A program made the position numbers and the translations under genes. A stretch of DNA of 59,139 bases from Spirochaetota bacterium (GTDB lineage Bacteria; Spirochaetota; UBA4802; UBA5368). Position 1 is the first letter of the stretch. Every line of letters starts with the position of its first letter. Of this stretch, positions 7,411 through 16,185 are shown piece by piece. The stretch spans positions 1 through 59,139 of the forward strand of contig SCSX01000080.1 in assembly GCA_004297825.1 (NCBI GenBank). Direction: 5' to 3'. The notes under the pieces are model-generated. The model worked only from the letters and a program-made list of their open reading frames with translations. It was not told where the DNA came from and made no database searches.

Positions 7411-8196
7411 ATGGACGATAAGCTTGTCGTGCTCGTGATAGGCGACGTCGTGGGCAAGCCGGGGCGCAAGATCATCTCCCGGAAGCTCGTCGACCTGCGC
7501 AACGAGTACGGGGCGGACCTGGTGATCGCGAACGGCGAGAACGGGGCCGGGGGAAACGCGATCACCCCGGGGGTCTGTCACGAGCTTTTCAACTGTGGCG
7601 TCGACGTGATCACCACGGGCAACCATATCTGGGACAACAGGGACATCCTCCAGGTCATCGACACCGAGCCTCGTCTCCTGCGTCCCGCGAACTTCCCCCC
7701 GGGAGTCCCGGGGCACGGGGTGTTCACCGGGATCGCGAACGGATGGCCGGTGTGCGTGGTCAACCTCCAGGGCCGCGTGAATCTGCCCCCGCTGGACGAT
7801 CCCTTCCGGGCGTTCGACGCGATACACGCGCGCTATTCAAAGGATTACCGCATCATGCTGGTGGACCTTCACGCGGAAGCGACCTCGGAGAAGAGGGCGT
7901 TCGGCTGGTACGTCGACGGAAGGGCCTCGGCGGTGTACGGAACCCACACGCACGTCCAGACATCCGACGAGGAGGTCCTGCCCCGCGGTACCGCCTACAT
8001 AACGGACATAGGCATGACCGGATCGTTCAACTCCGTGATAGGCATGGACAAGCAGAAATCGATAGAGCGATTCATCACGCAGGCGCGGGTGAAATACGAA
8101 ATTGCCGAGGGAAACGTGAAGCTCAACGGCGCGGTCATCACGATAAGGCCCGACGGGAAGGCGGAGAGAATTACTAGACTTATCGTAACGGAGTAG
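7411..8196 (+). CDS. ymdB: YmdB-type metallophosphoesterase (TIGR00282 family)
   Basis: The 261-residue protein matches the YmdB family throughout: GDVVGKPGRK at the start, ANGENGAGG, TTGNHIWDN and GTHTHVQTSDE, which together supply the dinuclear metal ligands of the calcineurin-like fold. Bacillus YmdB is a phosphodiesterase with activity on 2',3'-cyclic nucleotides or cAMP and interacts genetically with RNase Y; it is commonly encoded next to rny, as here. The start at 7411 is chosen over an in-frame ATG at 7375 because GGAGGAAGG lies just upstream. It begins a probable ymdB-dxs-tlyA operon with a 29-bp gap to dxs. Confidence 0.92.
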   Translation: MDDKLVVLVIGDVVGKPGRKIISRKLVDLRNEYGADLVIANGENGAGGNAITPGVCHELFNCGVDVITTGNHIWDNRDILQVIDTEPRLLRPANFPPGVPGHGVFTGIANGWPVCVVNLQGRVNLPPLDDPFRAFDAIHARYSKDYRIMLVDLHAEATSEKRAFGWYVDGRASAVYGTHTHVQTSDEEVLPRGTAYITDIGMTGSFNSVIGMDKQKSIERFITQARVKYEIAEGNVKLNGAVITIRPDGKAERITRLIVTE

Positions 8197-8225
8197 GTAG
8201 CTTATCCTCGGGAACCGGGAACGGC

Positions 8226-10142
8226 ATGGTACTGGATACGATACATAAGATTCGGGATTTGAAAAAGCTCTCGATCGAAGAGCTTGAAACGCTCGGTGAC
8301 GAGGTGCGCGAGCGGATCATCGACGTGGTGTCCAGGAACGGGGGACACCTTTCCTCTTCGCTGGGCGTCGTCGAGCTCACCGTTGCGCTTCACTACGTGT
8401 TCAACACCCCGACGGACAAGCTCATATGGGACGTAGGCCACCAGAGTTATGCCCACAAGATCCTTACCGGCCGCGCGGAGCGTTTCTCCACGATCCGGAC
8501 CCTGGGCGGGATCAGCGGCTTTCCCAAGATGTCGGAAAGCCCGTTCGATTCGTTCAATACCGGGCATTCGAGCACGAGCCTTTCGCTCGCGCTGGGCGAA
8601 GCGGTCGCGCGCGATTTGAAGCGGGAGAAGCACAGCGTAATCGCGGTGATCGGGGACGGCTCGCTCACCGGCGGCATGGCCTTCGAGGCGCTCAACCAGA
8701 TAGGGCATCTGAAAAAGGACATAATTATCGTCCTCAACGACAATGAGCATTCAATCTCGAAGAACGTGGGCGCGATCTCCGAGTACCTGCTGCGCATCAT
8801 TACCGGCGGGCTGTATAACCGGCTGCGGCGCCGCTCCTACGACATCATCCGGAAGATTCCCCGGTTCGGGGACGGGCTCTACGATTTTATCTACAAGCAG
8901 GAGGCCCGGCTCAAGGGCCTGTTCGTCCCGGGTCTCATTTTCGAGGAGATGGGCCTGCGCTACTTCGGGCCTATCGACGGGCACAACACCGGGCTTCTCA
9001 TCGAGATATTCGAGGGCATCAAGAACATCAAGAACGGTCCCAAGATCGTACATGTCATCACCAAGAAGGGCAGGGGATTCGCGCCGGCCGAGCACCACCC
9101 GGCGAAATTTCACGGGGTAGGGCCCTTCGAACGGTCGACCGGGCTATCGATCAAACCGGCCTCGCTCTCCTATTCGGAGATCGCGGGACGGACGCTCGCG
9201 GAGCTTTCACGGACCGATAAAAAGATACTCGCGATCACCGCCGCGATGAAGCTCGGCACCGGGCTCTACGAGTTCGAGAAGCGCGCGCCCTCCCGGTTCT
9301 TCGACGTAGGTATCGCGGAACAGCACGCGGTCACCTTTTCGGCCGCGCTTGCCGCCAGGGGGTTCAAGCCCTTCGTCTCGATATACTCGACGTTCCTCCA
9401 GAGGGCGATAGACCAGCTCATCCATGACGTGGCGACCATGAACCTGCCCGTACGGCTGCTCGTGGACCGCGCGGGGATCGTGGGGGAAGACGGCGAGACC
9501 CATCACGGGCTTTTCGATATCGGGATCATCAAGAACATCCCGAACTTCATGTTCCTGGCGCCCTCCAGCGGCATGGAACTGCGCGACATGATTCACTTCG
9601 CCGCCGCGTACGACAAGGGCCCTATAGCCATCCGCTACGCCCGCGGCGGTGAGGCGGCGGGGGAGATGGATTTCGCGTCCCACGAGCGCTTCACCCCCAG
9701 CAAAATAAAGCGGCTCACGAAGGGAAAGGACATCGCCGTTTTCGCGGTGGGAGACATGGTTCAGCCCGCGCTGCGGCTCGCGGCGATCCTCGCCGAATCG
9801 GGATACAAGGCCGGCGTGGTGAACCTGCTTTCGATCAAGCCCCTGGATCTTCGCGGTATCGAGCGGGTGATCCTGGAATCCGGCGGCTTCATCACCATGG
9901 AGAACGGGTACCTCTCGGGCGGGATCGGGGAATACCTGCTTTCGCGCATCCGCCCGGAGCTCAGGGAGAAATTTTTATGGTCGGCGGGATTCCCGGACGA
10001 GTTTATCGGCCAGGGGAAAAACAGGGAGCTTTTCGCGCTCCACGGAATGGACCCGGAGTCGCTCGCAAAGCGGCTCGCGCCGGCGCTCGCACGCACGCGG
10101 TACAATGAAAAAAGGGACACGATTAGACGCGTATCTGGCTGA
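8226..10142 (+). CDS. dxs: 1-deoxy-D-xylulose-5-phosphate synthase
   Basis: DXS condenses pyruvate and glyceraldehyde 3-phosphate in a thiamine-diphosphate-dependent reaction, the entry step of the MEP isoprenoid pathway. The 638 residues have the normal length and layout. Visible motifs are DVGHQSYAHKILTGR, the ThDP-binding GDGSLTGGMAFEALN (Gly143-Asp144-Gly145), LNDNEHSISKNVG, the catalytic transketolase-like DVGIAEQHAVTFSA, and DRAGIVGEDGETHHG. Its 3' end overlaps tlyA by 38 bp, implying coupled translation. The last MEP enzyme, IspH, is encoded elsewhere in the window on the other strand. Confidence 0.96.
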   Translation: MVLDTIHKIRDLKKLSIEELETLGDEVRERIIDVVSRNGGHLSSSLGVVELTVALHYVFNTPTDKLIWDVGHQSYAHKILTGRAERFSTIRTLGGISGFPKMSESPFDSFNTGHSSTSLSLALGEAVARDLKREKHSVIAVIGDGSLTGGMAFEALNQIGHLKKDIIIVLNDNEHSISKNVGAISEYLLRIITGGLYNRLRRRSYDIIRKIPRFGDGLYDFIYKQEARLKGLFVPGLIFEEMGLRYFGPIDGHNTGLLIEIFEGIKNIKNGPKIVHVITKKGRGFAPAEHHPAKFHGVGPFERSTGLSIKPASLSYSEIAGRTLAELSRTDKKILAITAAMKLGTGLYEFEKRAPSRFFDVGIAEQHAVTFSAALAARGFKPFVSIYSTFLQRAIDQLIHDVATMNLPVRLLVDRAGIVGEDGETHHGLFDIGIIKNIPNFMFLAPSSGMELRDMIHFAAAYDKGPIAIRYARGGEAAGEMDFASHERFTPSKIKRLTKGKDIAVFAVGDMVQPALRLAAILAESGYKAGVVNLLSIKPLDLRGIERVILESGGFITMENGYLSGGIGEYLLSRIRPELREKFLWSAGFPDEFIGQGKNRELFALHGMDPESLAKRLAPALARTRYNEKRDTIRRVSG

Positions 10143-10923
10143 GAAGGGCCTCTCGGACTCCAGGGAGAAGGCGAAGCGCGAGATTCTCGCGGGCTGGGTC
10201 AAGGTGGACGGCGAGACCGTGAGAGAGCCCGCGCGCCCGGTGGGTGAAAACCGCGATGTCGCGGTAGAGCGTCCGGGGGGCGTGTTCGCGAGCCGGGGCG
10301 GCGAAAAGCTTGCGCATGCGCTCGAGCATTTCGGCATCGATGTGCGCGGGAGGGTCGTCGCCGACCTGGGGGCCTCTACCGGCGGCTTCACCGACTGCCT
10401 GCTTGAGCGCGGCGCCTCGCTCGTATACGCGATCGACGTCGGGTACGGCCAGCTCGATTACAGGCTTCGCCGGGACCCCCGCGTCGTGGTTCGCGAACGG
10501 ACCAACGTACGGCATGTCGGCCGTGCGGAATTCGAGCAGCAGCCCGGTTTCGTTACCGCCGATCTTTCCTTCATCTCCATCGTCAAGGTGGCGCCCGTCA
10601 TCAGGGACGTATTCGGTCCCGTCGAAGGCGTGGTATTGGTCAAGCCCCAGTTCGAAGCCGAAAAACATGAACAAAAGAAGGGTGTGGTCAGGAAACCCGA
10701 TATCCACGAGCGCATCCTGGGCCGCGTAATCGACGGCCTTCTGGACGCCGGGTGGGCAATCCGGGGGCTGTGTTATTCGCCCCTGAAGGGCCCGGCAGGC
10801 AATATCGAGTTTTTATTGTACTTCAGCGTGGGAATTCCGGGAAGTCCTGAAACCCCGATGGCCGATATCGGACAAATTATAAATCGTGTTGTGCGTGAAG
10901 CGCACATGAATCTTGATATTTAA
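10105..10923 (+). CDS. tlyA: TlyA-family rRNA (ribose-2'-O) methyltransferase
   Basis: The 272-residue protein has an N-terminal S4 RNA-binding domain (RLDAYLAEKGLSDSREKAKREILAGWVKVDG). An FtsJ-like SAM methyltransferase domain follows, with VADLGASTGGFTDCLLERGA as the SAM-binding loop. The family methylates 16S/23S rRNA riboses; the historical name hemolysin is misleading. The start inside the dxs 3' end is supported because the S4 domain begins right after it. The dxs-tlyA overlap is a common arrangement in several phyla, including spirochaetes. Confidence 0.92.
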   Translation: MKKGTRLDAYLAEKGLSDSREKAKREILAGWVKVDGETVREPARPVGENRDVAVERPGGVFASRGGEKLAHALEHFGIDVRGRVVADLGASTGGFTDCLLERGASLVYAIDVGYGQLDYRLRRDPRVVVRERTNVRHVGRAEFEQQPGFVTADLSFISIVKVAPVIRDVFGPVEGVVLVKPQFEAEKHEQKKGVVRKPDIHERILGRVIDGLLDAGWAIRGLCYSPLKGPAGNIEFLLYFSVGIPGSPETPMADIGQIINRVVREAHMNLDI

Positions 10924-10926
10924 TGT

Positions 10927-10954
10927 TTGAAATATTCGGGAGGACAGCTATAGT
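10927..10954 (+). promoter_or_regulatory. Candidate sigma70 promoter for the HD-GYP regulator
   Basis: TTGAAA (10927-10932), a 16-bp spacer and TATAGT (10949-10954) lie 57-84 bp upstream of the regulator's ATG at 11011, immediately after the tlyA stop. Confidence 0.5.
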
Positions 10955-11010
10955 ATTTACAGGGCGGCCTGGTGCGTTCGTCCTCTTTTTTTATAAATAA
11001 CGGAACTGGA

Positions 11011-12009
11011 ATGGGAAAACACAGGATACTGGTTGTCGAGGACGAAGCGATCGTCTCGATGGAAATTAAGTACATGATCGAGAGCATGGGCTACGAGGTC
11101 GCGGGATCGGCCTCGAACGGCGATGACGCGGTCAAGCTCGCGGGCAAGCTGGGACCCGATCTCATCCTCATGGACATTCTCCTGCAGGGGGACCGCGACG
11201 GCATCGACACCGCCGAGGAGATTCGCAAGGATTACAGCATTCCCATCATTTACGTGACGGCATTCGCCGACGATTCCACCCTGCAGCGGGCAAAGATCAC
11301 GAGCCCGTACGGGTACGTGATCAAGCCCATACAGTACAAGGAGCTCAATACCGCGATCGAGATCGCCCTCTACAAGCACCGCGCGGACATGCAGCTGCAG
11401 CAGCATATAGAGAAGCTGCACAAGACTATCGAGGGAATCATAAACGCGATGGCCAAGACGGTCGAGATACGCGATCCCTATACGGCGGGCCACCAGCGCC
11501 GGGTGGCCAGACTCGCGAAGCTCATATCGGAACGCCTGGGGCTCAGTGAGGCGGAGATAGACGGGGTATACATGGCGAGCATGATCCACGATATCGGCAA
11601 GCTTTCGATACCGTCGGAAATACTCAGCAAGCCGGGAAAGCTCTCGGAGACCGAGTTTAACATCCTGAAAATCCATCCCGAATCCGGTCACGAGATACTC
11701 AAGAACATCGAATTTCCCTGGCCCATAGCCGAGATGGTGCTGCAGCATCATGAGAGGCTCAACGGAAGCGGGTACCCGCAGGGCCTGACGGGCGATAAAA
11801 TGCTCGCGGGCGCACGGGTGATGGTCGTATCGGACGTAGTGGAGGCGATGGCCTCTCACCGTCCCTACCGCGCGGCCCTGGGGGTCGGCCGCGCGCTTGA
11901 GGAGATCACCCAGAACCGGGGCATCCTGTACGATCCCATAGTCGTCGACGCCTGCATAAACCTCGTGAATCACCCGGGATTTGATTTAAACACGGAACTC
12001 GACAAATAA
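11011..12009 (+). CDS. Response regulator with HD-GYP output (probable c-di-GMP phosphodiesterase)
   Basis: The 332-residue protein starts with a receiver domain (ILVVEDEAIV, phospho-acceptor Asp55 in LILMDILL, KPIQYKEL). A short coiled linker follows, then an HD-GYP domain (MIHDIGKLSIP with His193-Asp194, HPESGHEIL, HHERLNGSGYPQGL), a full set of motifs for an active cyclic-di-GMP phosphodiesterase. The start at 11011 is chosen over 10972 because the receiver begins there and CGGAACTGGA precedes it. No cognate kinase is adjacent, so it is an orphan regulator transcribed on its own. Confidence 0.93.
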   Translation: MGKHRILVVEDEAIVSMEIKYMIESMGYEVAGSASNGDDAVKLAGKLGPDLILMDILLQGDRDGIDTAEEIRKDYSIPIIYVTAFADDSTLQRAKITSPYGYVIKPIQYKELNTAIEIALYKHRADMQLQQHIEKLHKTIEGIINAMAKTVEIRDPYTAGHQRRVARLAKLISERLGLSEAEIDGVYMASMIHDIGKLSIPSEILSKPGKLSETEFNILKIHPESGHEILKNIEFPWPIAEMVLQHHERLNGSGYPQGLTGDKMLAGARVMVVSDVVEAMASHRPYRAALGVGRALEEITQNRGILYDPIVVDACINLVNHPGFDLNTELDK

Positions 12010-12027
12010 TTCTTGACCGTCCACTTC

Positions 12028-12056
12028 TTGTCTGTTGGGGTATTCCGTACTAAATA
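12028..12056 (+). promoter_or_regulatory. Candidate promoter whose start falls on the next gene's start codon
   Basis: TTGTCT (12028-12033), 17 bp, then TAAATA (12051-12056). The predicted transcription start near 12062 coincides with the GTG start codon at 12061, and no ribosome binding site is visible, so the mRNA may be leaderless. Confidence 0.4.
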
Positions 12057-12060
12057 ACAT

Positions 12061-12462
12061 GTGAAGCGCCCCTTGAAGAAAACAATCGCGATACTTGTAA
12101 CCTTGATTCTATTTAGTGCCACGGGCGTTCACGCCCTGAACCTTGGCAAGGTGGTCGCATACCCTGTTCCCTTTAATCCCAACGCTGGATCGGGTCTTCT
12201 GAAACTGCTGGATAAAAGCGGGAGCGTGACGGGGCCCTTTTCGGTAACACTTGAAATATTCGATATCAACGGTGACAAGGTACTGGGTAAAAACTATTCA
12301 GGCGTTAATTTAGCCAGTGCGTTGAATCCGGTTGTTTGGAATGGCAGGAACGGCGCCGGTAAAAAGGTGAAGCCCGGCTTCTACATCATCAAGCTCACGG
12401 TTGAAGACCCCGCTTCCAACGCTTTTAGCAGCACGACCATTCGTATACTAATCGACTACTAG
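12061..12462 (+). CDS. Secreted protein with a FlgD-type immunoglobulin-like domain
   Basis: The 133-residue product has a signal peptide (MKRPLKKTIAILVTLILFSATGVHA). A single small beta-sandwich domain follows, with the pattern VTLEIFDINGDKV...VVWNGRNGAGKKVKPGFYIIKLTVED, characteristic of the FlgD-Ig/T9SS C-terminal-like fold. In spirochaetes such proteins commonly precede UPF0164/PorV-like outer membrane proteins, and here the next gene starts one base after its stop. It is exported and probably binds another envelope component. The GTG at 12061 is the start, as the signal peptide begins there. Confidence 0.75.
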   Translation: MKRPLKKTIAILVTLILFSATGVHALNLGKVVAYPVPFNPNAGSGLLKLLDKSGSVTGPFSVTLEIFDINGDKVLGKNYSGVNLASALNPVVWNGRNGAGKKVKPGFYIIKLTVEDPASNAFSSTTIRILIDY

Positions 12463-12463
12463 C

Positions 12464-13567
12464 ATGGGAAAGAATGCGATGCGGCCGACAGTTCCGATAC
12501 TCATGAATCCCGCACGGTGCAGGCAGGCGGTAGTTGACCGCGCAGGAAAGCTCGCTGCGACGGCCGTAATTATCGGCGCGCTAGCGCTTAACCTTGGAAT
12601 CCCCGGGAAATTGTACGCCCAGGACGCGGGAAGCCGCGCCTCCTACACCCGCGGGGGCTGGGTGGGGGCCAAGTATGTGGGAATGGGAAAGGCCGCCGAG
12701 GTGGTCGCCGACGACGTGTTCGCGATTTACTGGAACCCGGCGGGGCTTCCCGAGCTCAAGAACCTTGAACGCCTGACCCCCGACGAGATTCGGGAAAAGG
12801 TGAAGAAGGGCGACGTGAAGGGAATATCCGAGGAGGACCTCCTCAAGTTTTCGGAAGACACGAAGGCGAAGAATTTTTTCCATATTGGCGTTTCGGGCGG
12901 GATGCTCGACATCGAGCGGGAGACGGGGTTCGCGGGGGTCGCGTTCAACCTCTTTTCCGGGGTTGCGGGCGCGGGCGTGTACTCGATCCAGTCGCGCGAC
13001 ATTACGGCCACGGACGAGTCGGGGAGCATCACCGGGTCGCTCGATTACACGGCGTCGGTGGGATTTCTTTCGTACGGATGGTCGACCGGCGCGGCGCAGG
13101 TGGGCTTCTCCGTCAAGGGGCTCCAGGAAACGATCGGGAAACGCACCTATTATGGGGGCGGGGTCGATTTCGGCACGATCGTGGACGTGCTTCCGTTCCT
13201 GAAGCTGGCCTTCGTGCTGCAAGACATCGGGACCGGCCTGTACACGGACAGGCACACCGCGACGGGCACCGACAAGTTCGATTTCGCGTACCCTTCCATG
13301 AAGCTTTCGGCGTCGCTGGCGAGCTCCCAGGAGTTCATTTTCGCGGTAACATTGGTGAAGAAACTGGAACAAAAGGATTATCAGGCAAACGCGGGGCTTC
13401 GCTACAGCCTCACGAAGAGGTTCGACCTTTACCTGGGGATGAGCGATACCAGCCTGTCCTCGGGGTTCAGCCTGAAGCTGCTCAACATGAACGTCGGCTA
13501 TGCCTTCGCGATCGACAACGTCAACCTGGGATACAACAATATCGTATCCCTGACCATGGTGTTCTAG
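12464..13567 (+). CDS. Outer membrane protein of the UPF0164/PorV (FadL-like) type
   Basis: The 367-residue protein has an N-terminal export segment (AATAVIIGALALNLGIPGKLYAQ). Its mature start, GAKYVGMGKAAEVVADDVFAIYWNPAGL, is diagnostic of PorV/PorQ/UPF0164 and FadL-related barrels. The rest is rich in alternating strands and ends SLTMVF with a terminal Phe, as expected for an outer membrane beta-barrel. A highly charged helical insert (about residues 105-135) is unusual. The Treponema paralogues are proposed to take up hydrophobic compounds, but that is inference for this gene. Its stop overlaps the GTG start of folP. Confidence 0.78.
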   Translation: MGKNAMRPTVPILMNPARCRQAVVDRAGKLAATAVIIGALALNLGIPGKLYAQDAGSRASYTRGGWVGAKYVGMGKAAEVVADDVFAIYWNPAGLPELKNLERLTPDEIREKVKKGDVKGISEEDLLKFSEDTKAKNFFHIGVSGGMLDIERETGFAGVAFNLFSGVAGAGVYSIQSRDITATDESGSITGSLDYTASVGFLSYGWSTGAAQVGFSVKGLQETIGKRTYYGGGVDFGTIVDVLPFLKLAFVLQDIGTGLYTDRHTATGTDKFDFAYPSMKLSASLASSQEFIFAVTLVKKLEQKDYQANAGLRYSLTKRFDLYLGMSDTSLSSGFSLKLLNMNVGYAFAIDNVNLGYNNIVSLTMVF

Positions 13568-14400
13568 TGAGCGCCGCAACGCACCGGACGCTCATTATGG
13601 GCATACTCAACGTGACGCCGGACTCCTTCCACGACGGCGGCCGCTACGCGGATACTGAATGTGCCGTGGCGCGCGCACATGAGATGATCGCGGAAGGCGC
13701 GGACATCGTGGACGTGGGAGGGGAATCGAGCAGGCCGGGCGCCGTCCCGGTTTCCGCACAGGAGGAAATCGACCGGGTGTGCCCGGTGATCGAGCGCATC
13801 GCGCGCGAGTGGGACGCCGTGATCTCGGTCGACACGTACAAATCCCGGGTCGCGCGGGAAGCGCTCCGTGCGGGGGCGCGCATCGTCAACGATATCAGCG
13901 GGCTCGGGGGCGACGAGGCCATGGCCGGTGTGGTCGCGGAACACGGCGCGCGGATCGTCGTCATGCACATGAAGGGAACACCGGCGACCATGCAGCAGTC
14001 TCCCGCGTACCGCGATCTCCTGGCGGAGGTGCGTGAGGGCCTGGAGAGGGGAATTTCACGTGCGCGCGCGGCGGGCATTCCGGCCGATACTATAATCGTC
14101 GATCCGGGAATCGGATTCGGGAAGACCATGGAGCACAATTACGAAATTCTCAGAAATATCCCCTTTTTTAAAGCGATGGGATACCCGGTGCTCATAGGTC
14201 TTTCCAGGAAATCGCTCATCAAGGGGCTCTATGAGGGCGAGGCCGACAGGCTTCCCGCGACGATCGCGCTTAACGCGGCCGCGGTAATGACGGGCGCGGA
14301 CATTATCCGCGTGCACGACGTGAAGGAACACAGGCTCGCAATGGCCGCGATAGAAATGCTTAAAAGGGTACCGGCGGAGAATGGAAGCGCTGTTCGATAA
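13567..14400 (+). CDS. folP: Dihydropteroate synthase
   Basis: FolP joins 6-hydroxymethyl-dihydropterin diphosphate and 4-aminobenzoate to make dihydropteroate in folate synthesis and is the sulfonamide target. Clear motifs are MGILNVTPDSFHDGG, DVGGESSRPGA, ISVDTYKSRVAREAL, VNDISGL, VVMHMKGTP, DPGIGFGKTMEHN and GLSRKSLI. The 277-residue length is normal. Translation starts at the GTG that overlaps the preceding stop (TAGTG); an upstream open frame in the porin gene is coincidental. The 3' end overlaps cdaA by 20 bp. Confidence 0.94.
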   Translation: MSAATHRTLIMGILNVTPDSFHDGGRYADTECAVARAHEMIAEGADIVDVGGESSRPGAVPVSAQEEIDRVCPVIERIAREWDAVISVDTYKSRVAREALRAGARIVNDISGLGGDEAMAGVVAEHGARIVVMHMKGTPATMQQSPAYRDLLAEVREGLERGISRARAAGIPADTIIVDPGIGFGKTMEHNYEILRNIPFFKAMGYPVLIGLSRKSLIKGLYEGEADRLPATIALNAAAVMTGADIIRVHDVKEHRLAMAAIEMLKRVPAENGSAVR

Positions 14401-15190
14401 AATAATGTACATCGTCCTCTCGTTCTGGGACTATTTCCGCATCGTCCTGGACGTGATGCTGGTCGCGCTTCTCTTTTACTGGGTCTACGTATTCATATCC
14501 AATACGCGCGCGCTGCAACTGGTCAAGGGGCTCGTGGCGATCCTGGTGGTCGCGATTTTGTCGCAACTCCTGCGCCTGGATACCCTGAGCTGGCTCATCA
14601 CGAACATCACCTCCTACGTCGTGATCGCGGTCATCATCCTCTTCCAGCCGGAGCTCAGGCGGCTTCTCACGCAGTTCGGACAGCGCAACTGGTTCGCGGG
14701 CGCGATCGCGACCGACACCTTTCCCCTGGACGAGATCGTGAGCGCGCTTGTGTCCATGTCCGAGGAACGGGTGGGCTCGCTCATCGTGATCGAGCGCAAC
14801 GCGAACCTGCGTACCTACATCGAATCGGGCGTGCCCATTAATTCGCAGATATCCGAGGAGGTGATAAGGACCGTGTTTTTTCCCAATACGCCGCTGCACG
14901 ACGGCGCGATCATCATCCAGAGCGCGCGTATCGCCGCGGCGGCCTGCTACTTGCCCCTCTCGGATTCGCGCCAGCTCAAGAAAAACCACGGCGCCCGCCA
15001 CCGCGCCGCCCTGGGGATCGCGGAGGAGACGGACGCGCTCGTGCTCGTCACGTCGGAAGAGACCGGCGGGATTTCGATCATGGTCAACGGCAAGCTCTAT
15101 TCCAAGCTCAAGATCACGGACCTGAAAAACATGATCCTCTACTTCATGAACCCGAAAACGGCGTTCGAGGAGAAGTACCCGATCAAATGA
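14381..15190 (+). CDS. cdaA: Diadenylate cyclase (c-di-AMP synthase)
   Basis: CdaA makes the essential second messenger c-di-AMP from two ATP. The 269-residue protein has three N-terminal membrane helices (about 15-75) and then a DAC domain with both catalytic motifs: DGA at 174-176 and RHR at 206-208. The following ALGIAEETDALVLVTSEETGGIS is also typical. It overlaps folP upstream and its regulator gene cdaR by 4 bp downstream, the classic cdaA-cdaR pairing seen in Firmicutes and spirochaetes. Confidence 0.95.
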   Translation: MEALFDKIMYIVLSFWDYFRIVLDVMLVALLFYWVYVFISNTRALQLVKGLVAILVVAILSQLLRLDTLSWLITNITSYVVIAVIILFQPELRRLLTQFGQRNWFAGAIATDTFPLDEIVSALVSMSEERVGSLIVIERNANLRTYIESGVPINSQISEEVIRTVFFPNTPLHDGAIIIQSARIAAAACYLPLSDSRQLKKNHGARHRAALGIAEETDALVLVTSEETGGISIMVNGKLYSKLKITDLKNMILYFMNPKTAFEEKYPIK

Positions 15191-16167
15191 AACGCCTTCT
15201 GGAAAAACTCCTGGTGATCCTGCGTGAGCGCAATATCGCCGCCAAGCTCGTCTGCCTGGTGCTGGCCGTGGTGCTGTGGGCCTATATCAGCAGCACCAAG
15301 ATGGGGGATCTCAAGTACCGCATCCGCGTGGAATTCAAGAATACGCCGCACACGCTCGTGGTTACCTCCCCGCAAAATCCGTATATTACGGTCATGGTGA
15401 GCGGCACGAAGGACCTCCTGAAAGACGTGCGCCCGGAAAAGATCAAGGCGTTCGTCAACCTTGATCGCGCCGTTGCGGGGGAGGATCAGAAATTCACGGT
15501 CGAGATTACGAGGACCGAGCTCCCGGACAACCTGAGCGTGGGCACGGCAACCCACCGGATAGGCGTGACCATCGAGAAGCGGCTGGTCCGGCGGGTGCGC
15601 GTGGTCCCGAAGATTACGGGGGACGTCCAGGACGGGTTTATCGCGGGCTCCCCGCGCGCGGTGCCGGAGTCGGTGACGGTAACCGGGGCGGAATCGGTCG
15701 TGTCGAAGATGGACGCGGTCTACACGAAACCCGTTTCCATCGACAAACTCGCAAAGACGGCGAACCGTGACGCGATCCTGGACGCCGGGGACAATGGCGC
15801 GATCACCCTCGACACGCAGAAGGTCGTCGTCGTCGTGCCGGTGTACCCGGGCAAGGACCTGGTCAAGATCGAGAAAAAAGCGACGGTCAAAGACGCGGGG
15901 GGCCGATATCGCCTTTCGATTCCGGAGGACCTCGTCGTCCTCTACGTGCGCAAGCTTCAGCACGACGCTGAAATCGAGCCCGATGATTTCGACGTAACGA
16001 TAGACCCGGAGGTTCACACCGTCGCCGAACAGCTTGACAAGGGCGACGAACGCGAGATACATAAGCTTTGTCTGGTGAACGCTTTCCAGAAGGCGCATTT
16101 CGAGCGGGTACGGCTCGTGCTGGTCGTTCCGGACATGATCTGGGTGAAGATCGCGAAGAAAAACTGA
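15187..16167 (+). CDS. cdaR: YbbR-domain regulator of diadenylate cyclase
   Basis: The 326-residue protein has one N-terminal membrane helix (about 17-35, LVCLVLAVVLWAYISS), after which the chain should be extracytoplasmic. Several YbbR-like beta repeats follow; PESVTVTGAESVVSKMDAV is the most typical stretch. YbbR proteins bind CdaA at the membrane and modulate c-di-AMP output. ATG overlaps the cdaA stop (ATGA). The C-terminal ~90 residues are less repeat-like. Confidence 0.88.
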   Translation: MKRLLEKLLVILRERNIAAKLVCLVLAVVLWAYISSTKMGDLKYRIRVEFKNTPHTLVVTSPQNPYITVMVSGTKDLLKDVRPEKIKAFVNLDRAVAGEDQKFTVEITRTELPDNLSVGTATHRIGVTIEKRLVRRVRVVPKITGDVQDGFIAGSPRAVPESVTVTGAESVVSKMDAVYTKPVSIDKLAKTANRDAILDAGDNGAITLDTQKVVVVVPVYPGKDLVKIEKKATVKDAGGRYRLSIPEDLVVLYVRKLQHDAEIEPDDFDVTIDPEVHTVAEQLDKGDEREIHKLCLVNAFQKAHFERVRLVLVVPDMIWVKIAKKN

Positions 16168-16185
16168 GTGCGGGTGGAGAGTATC

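Noticed and set aside
13078-13566. Upstream extension of the folP frame into the porin gene
   Set aside because: Family homology begins at the GTG at 13567, and the extension overlaps the outer membrane protein in another frame.
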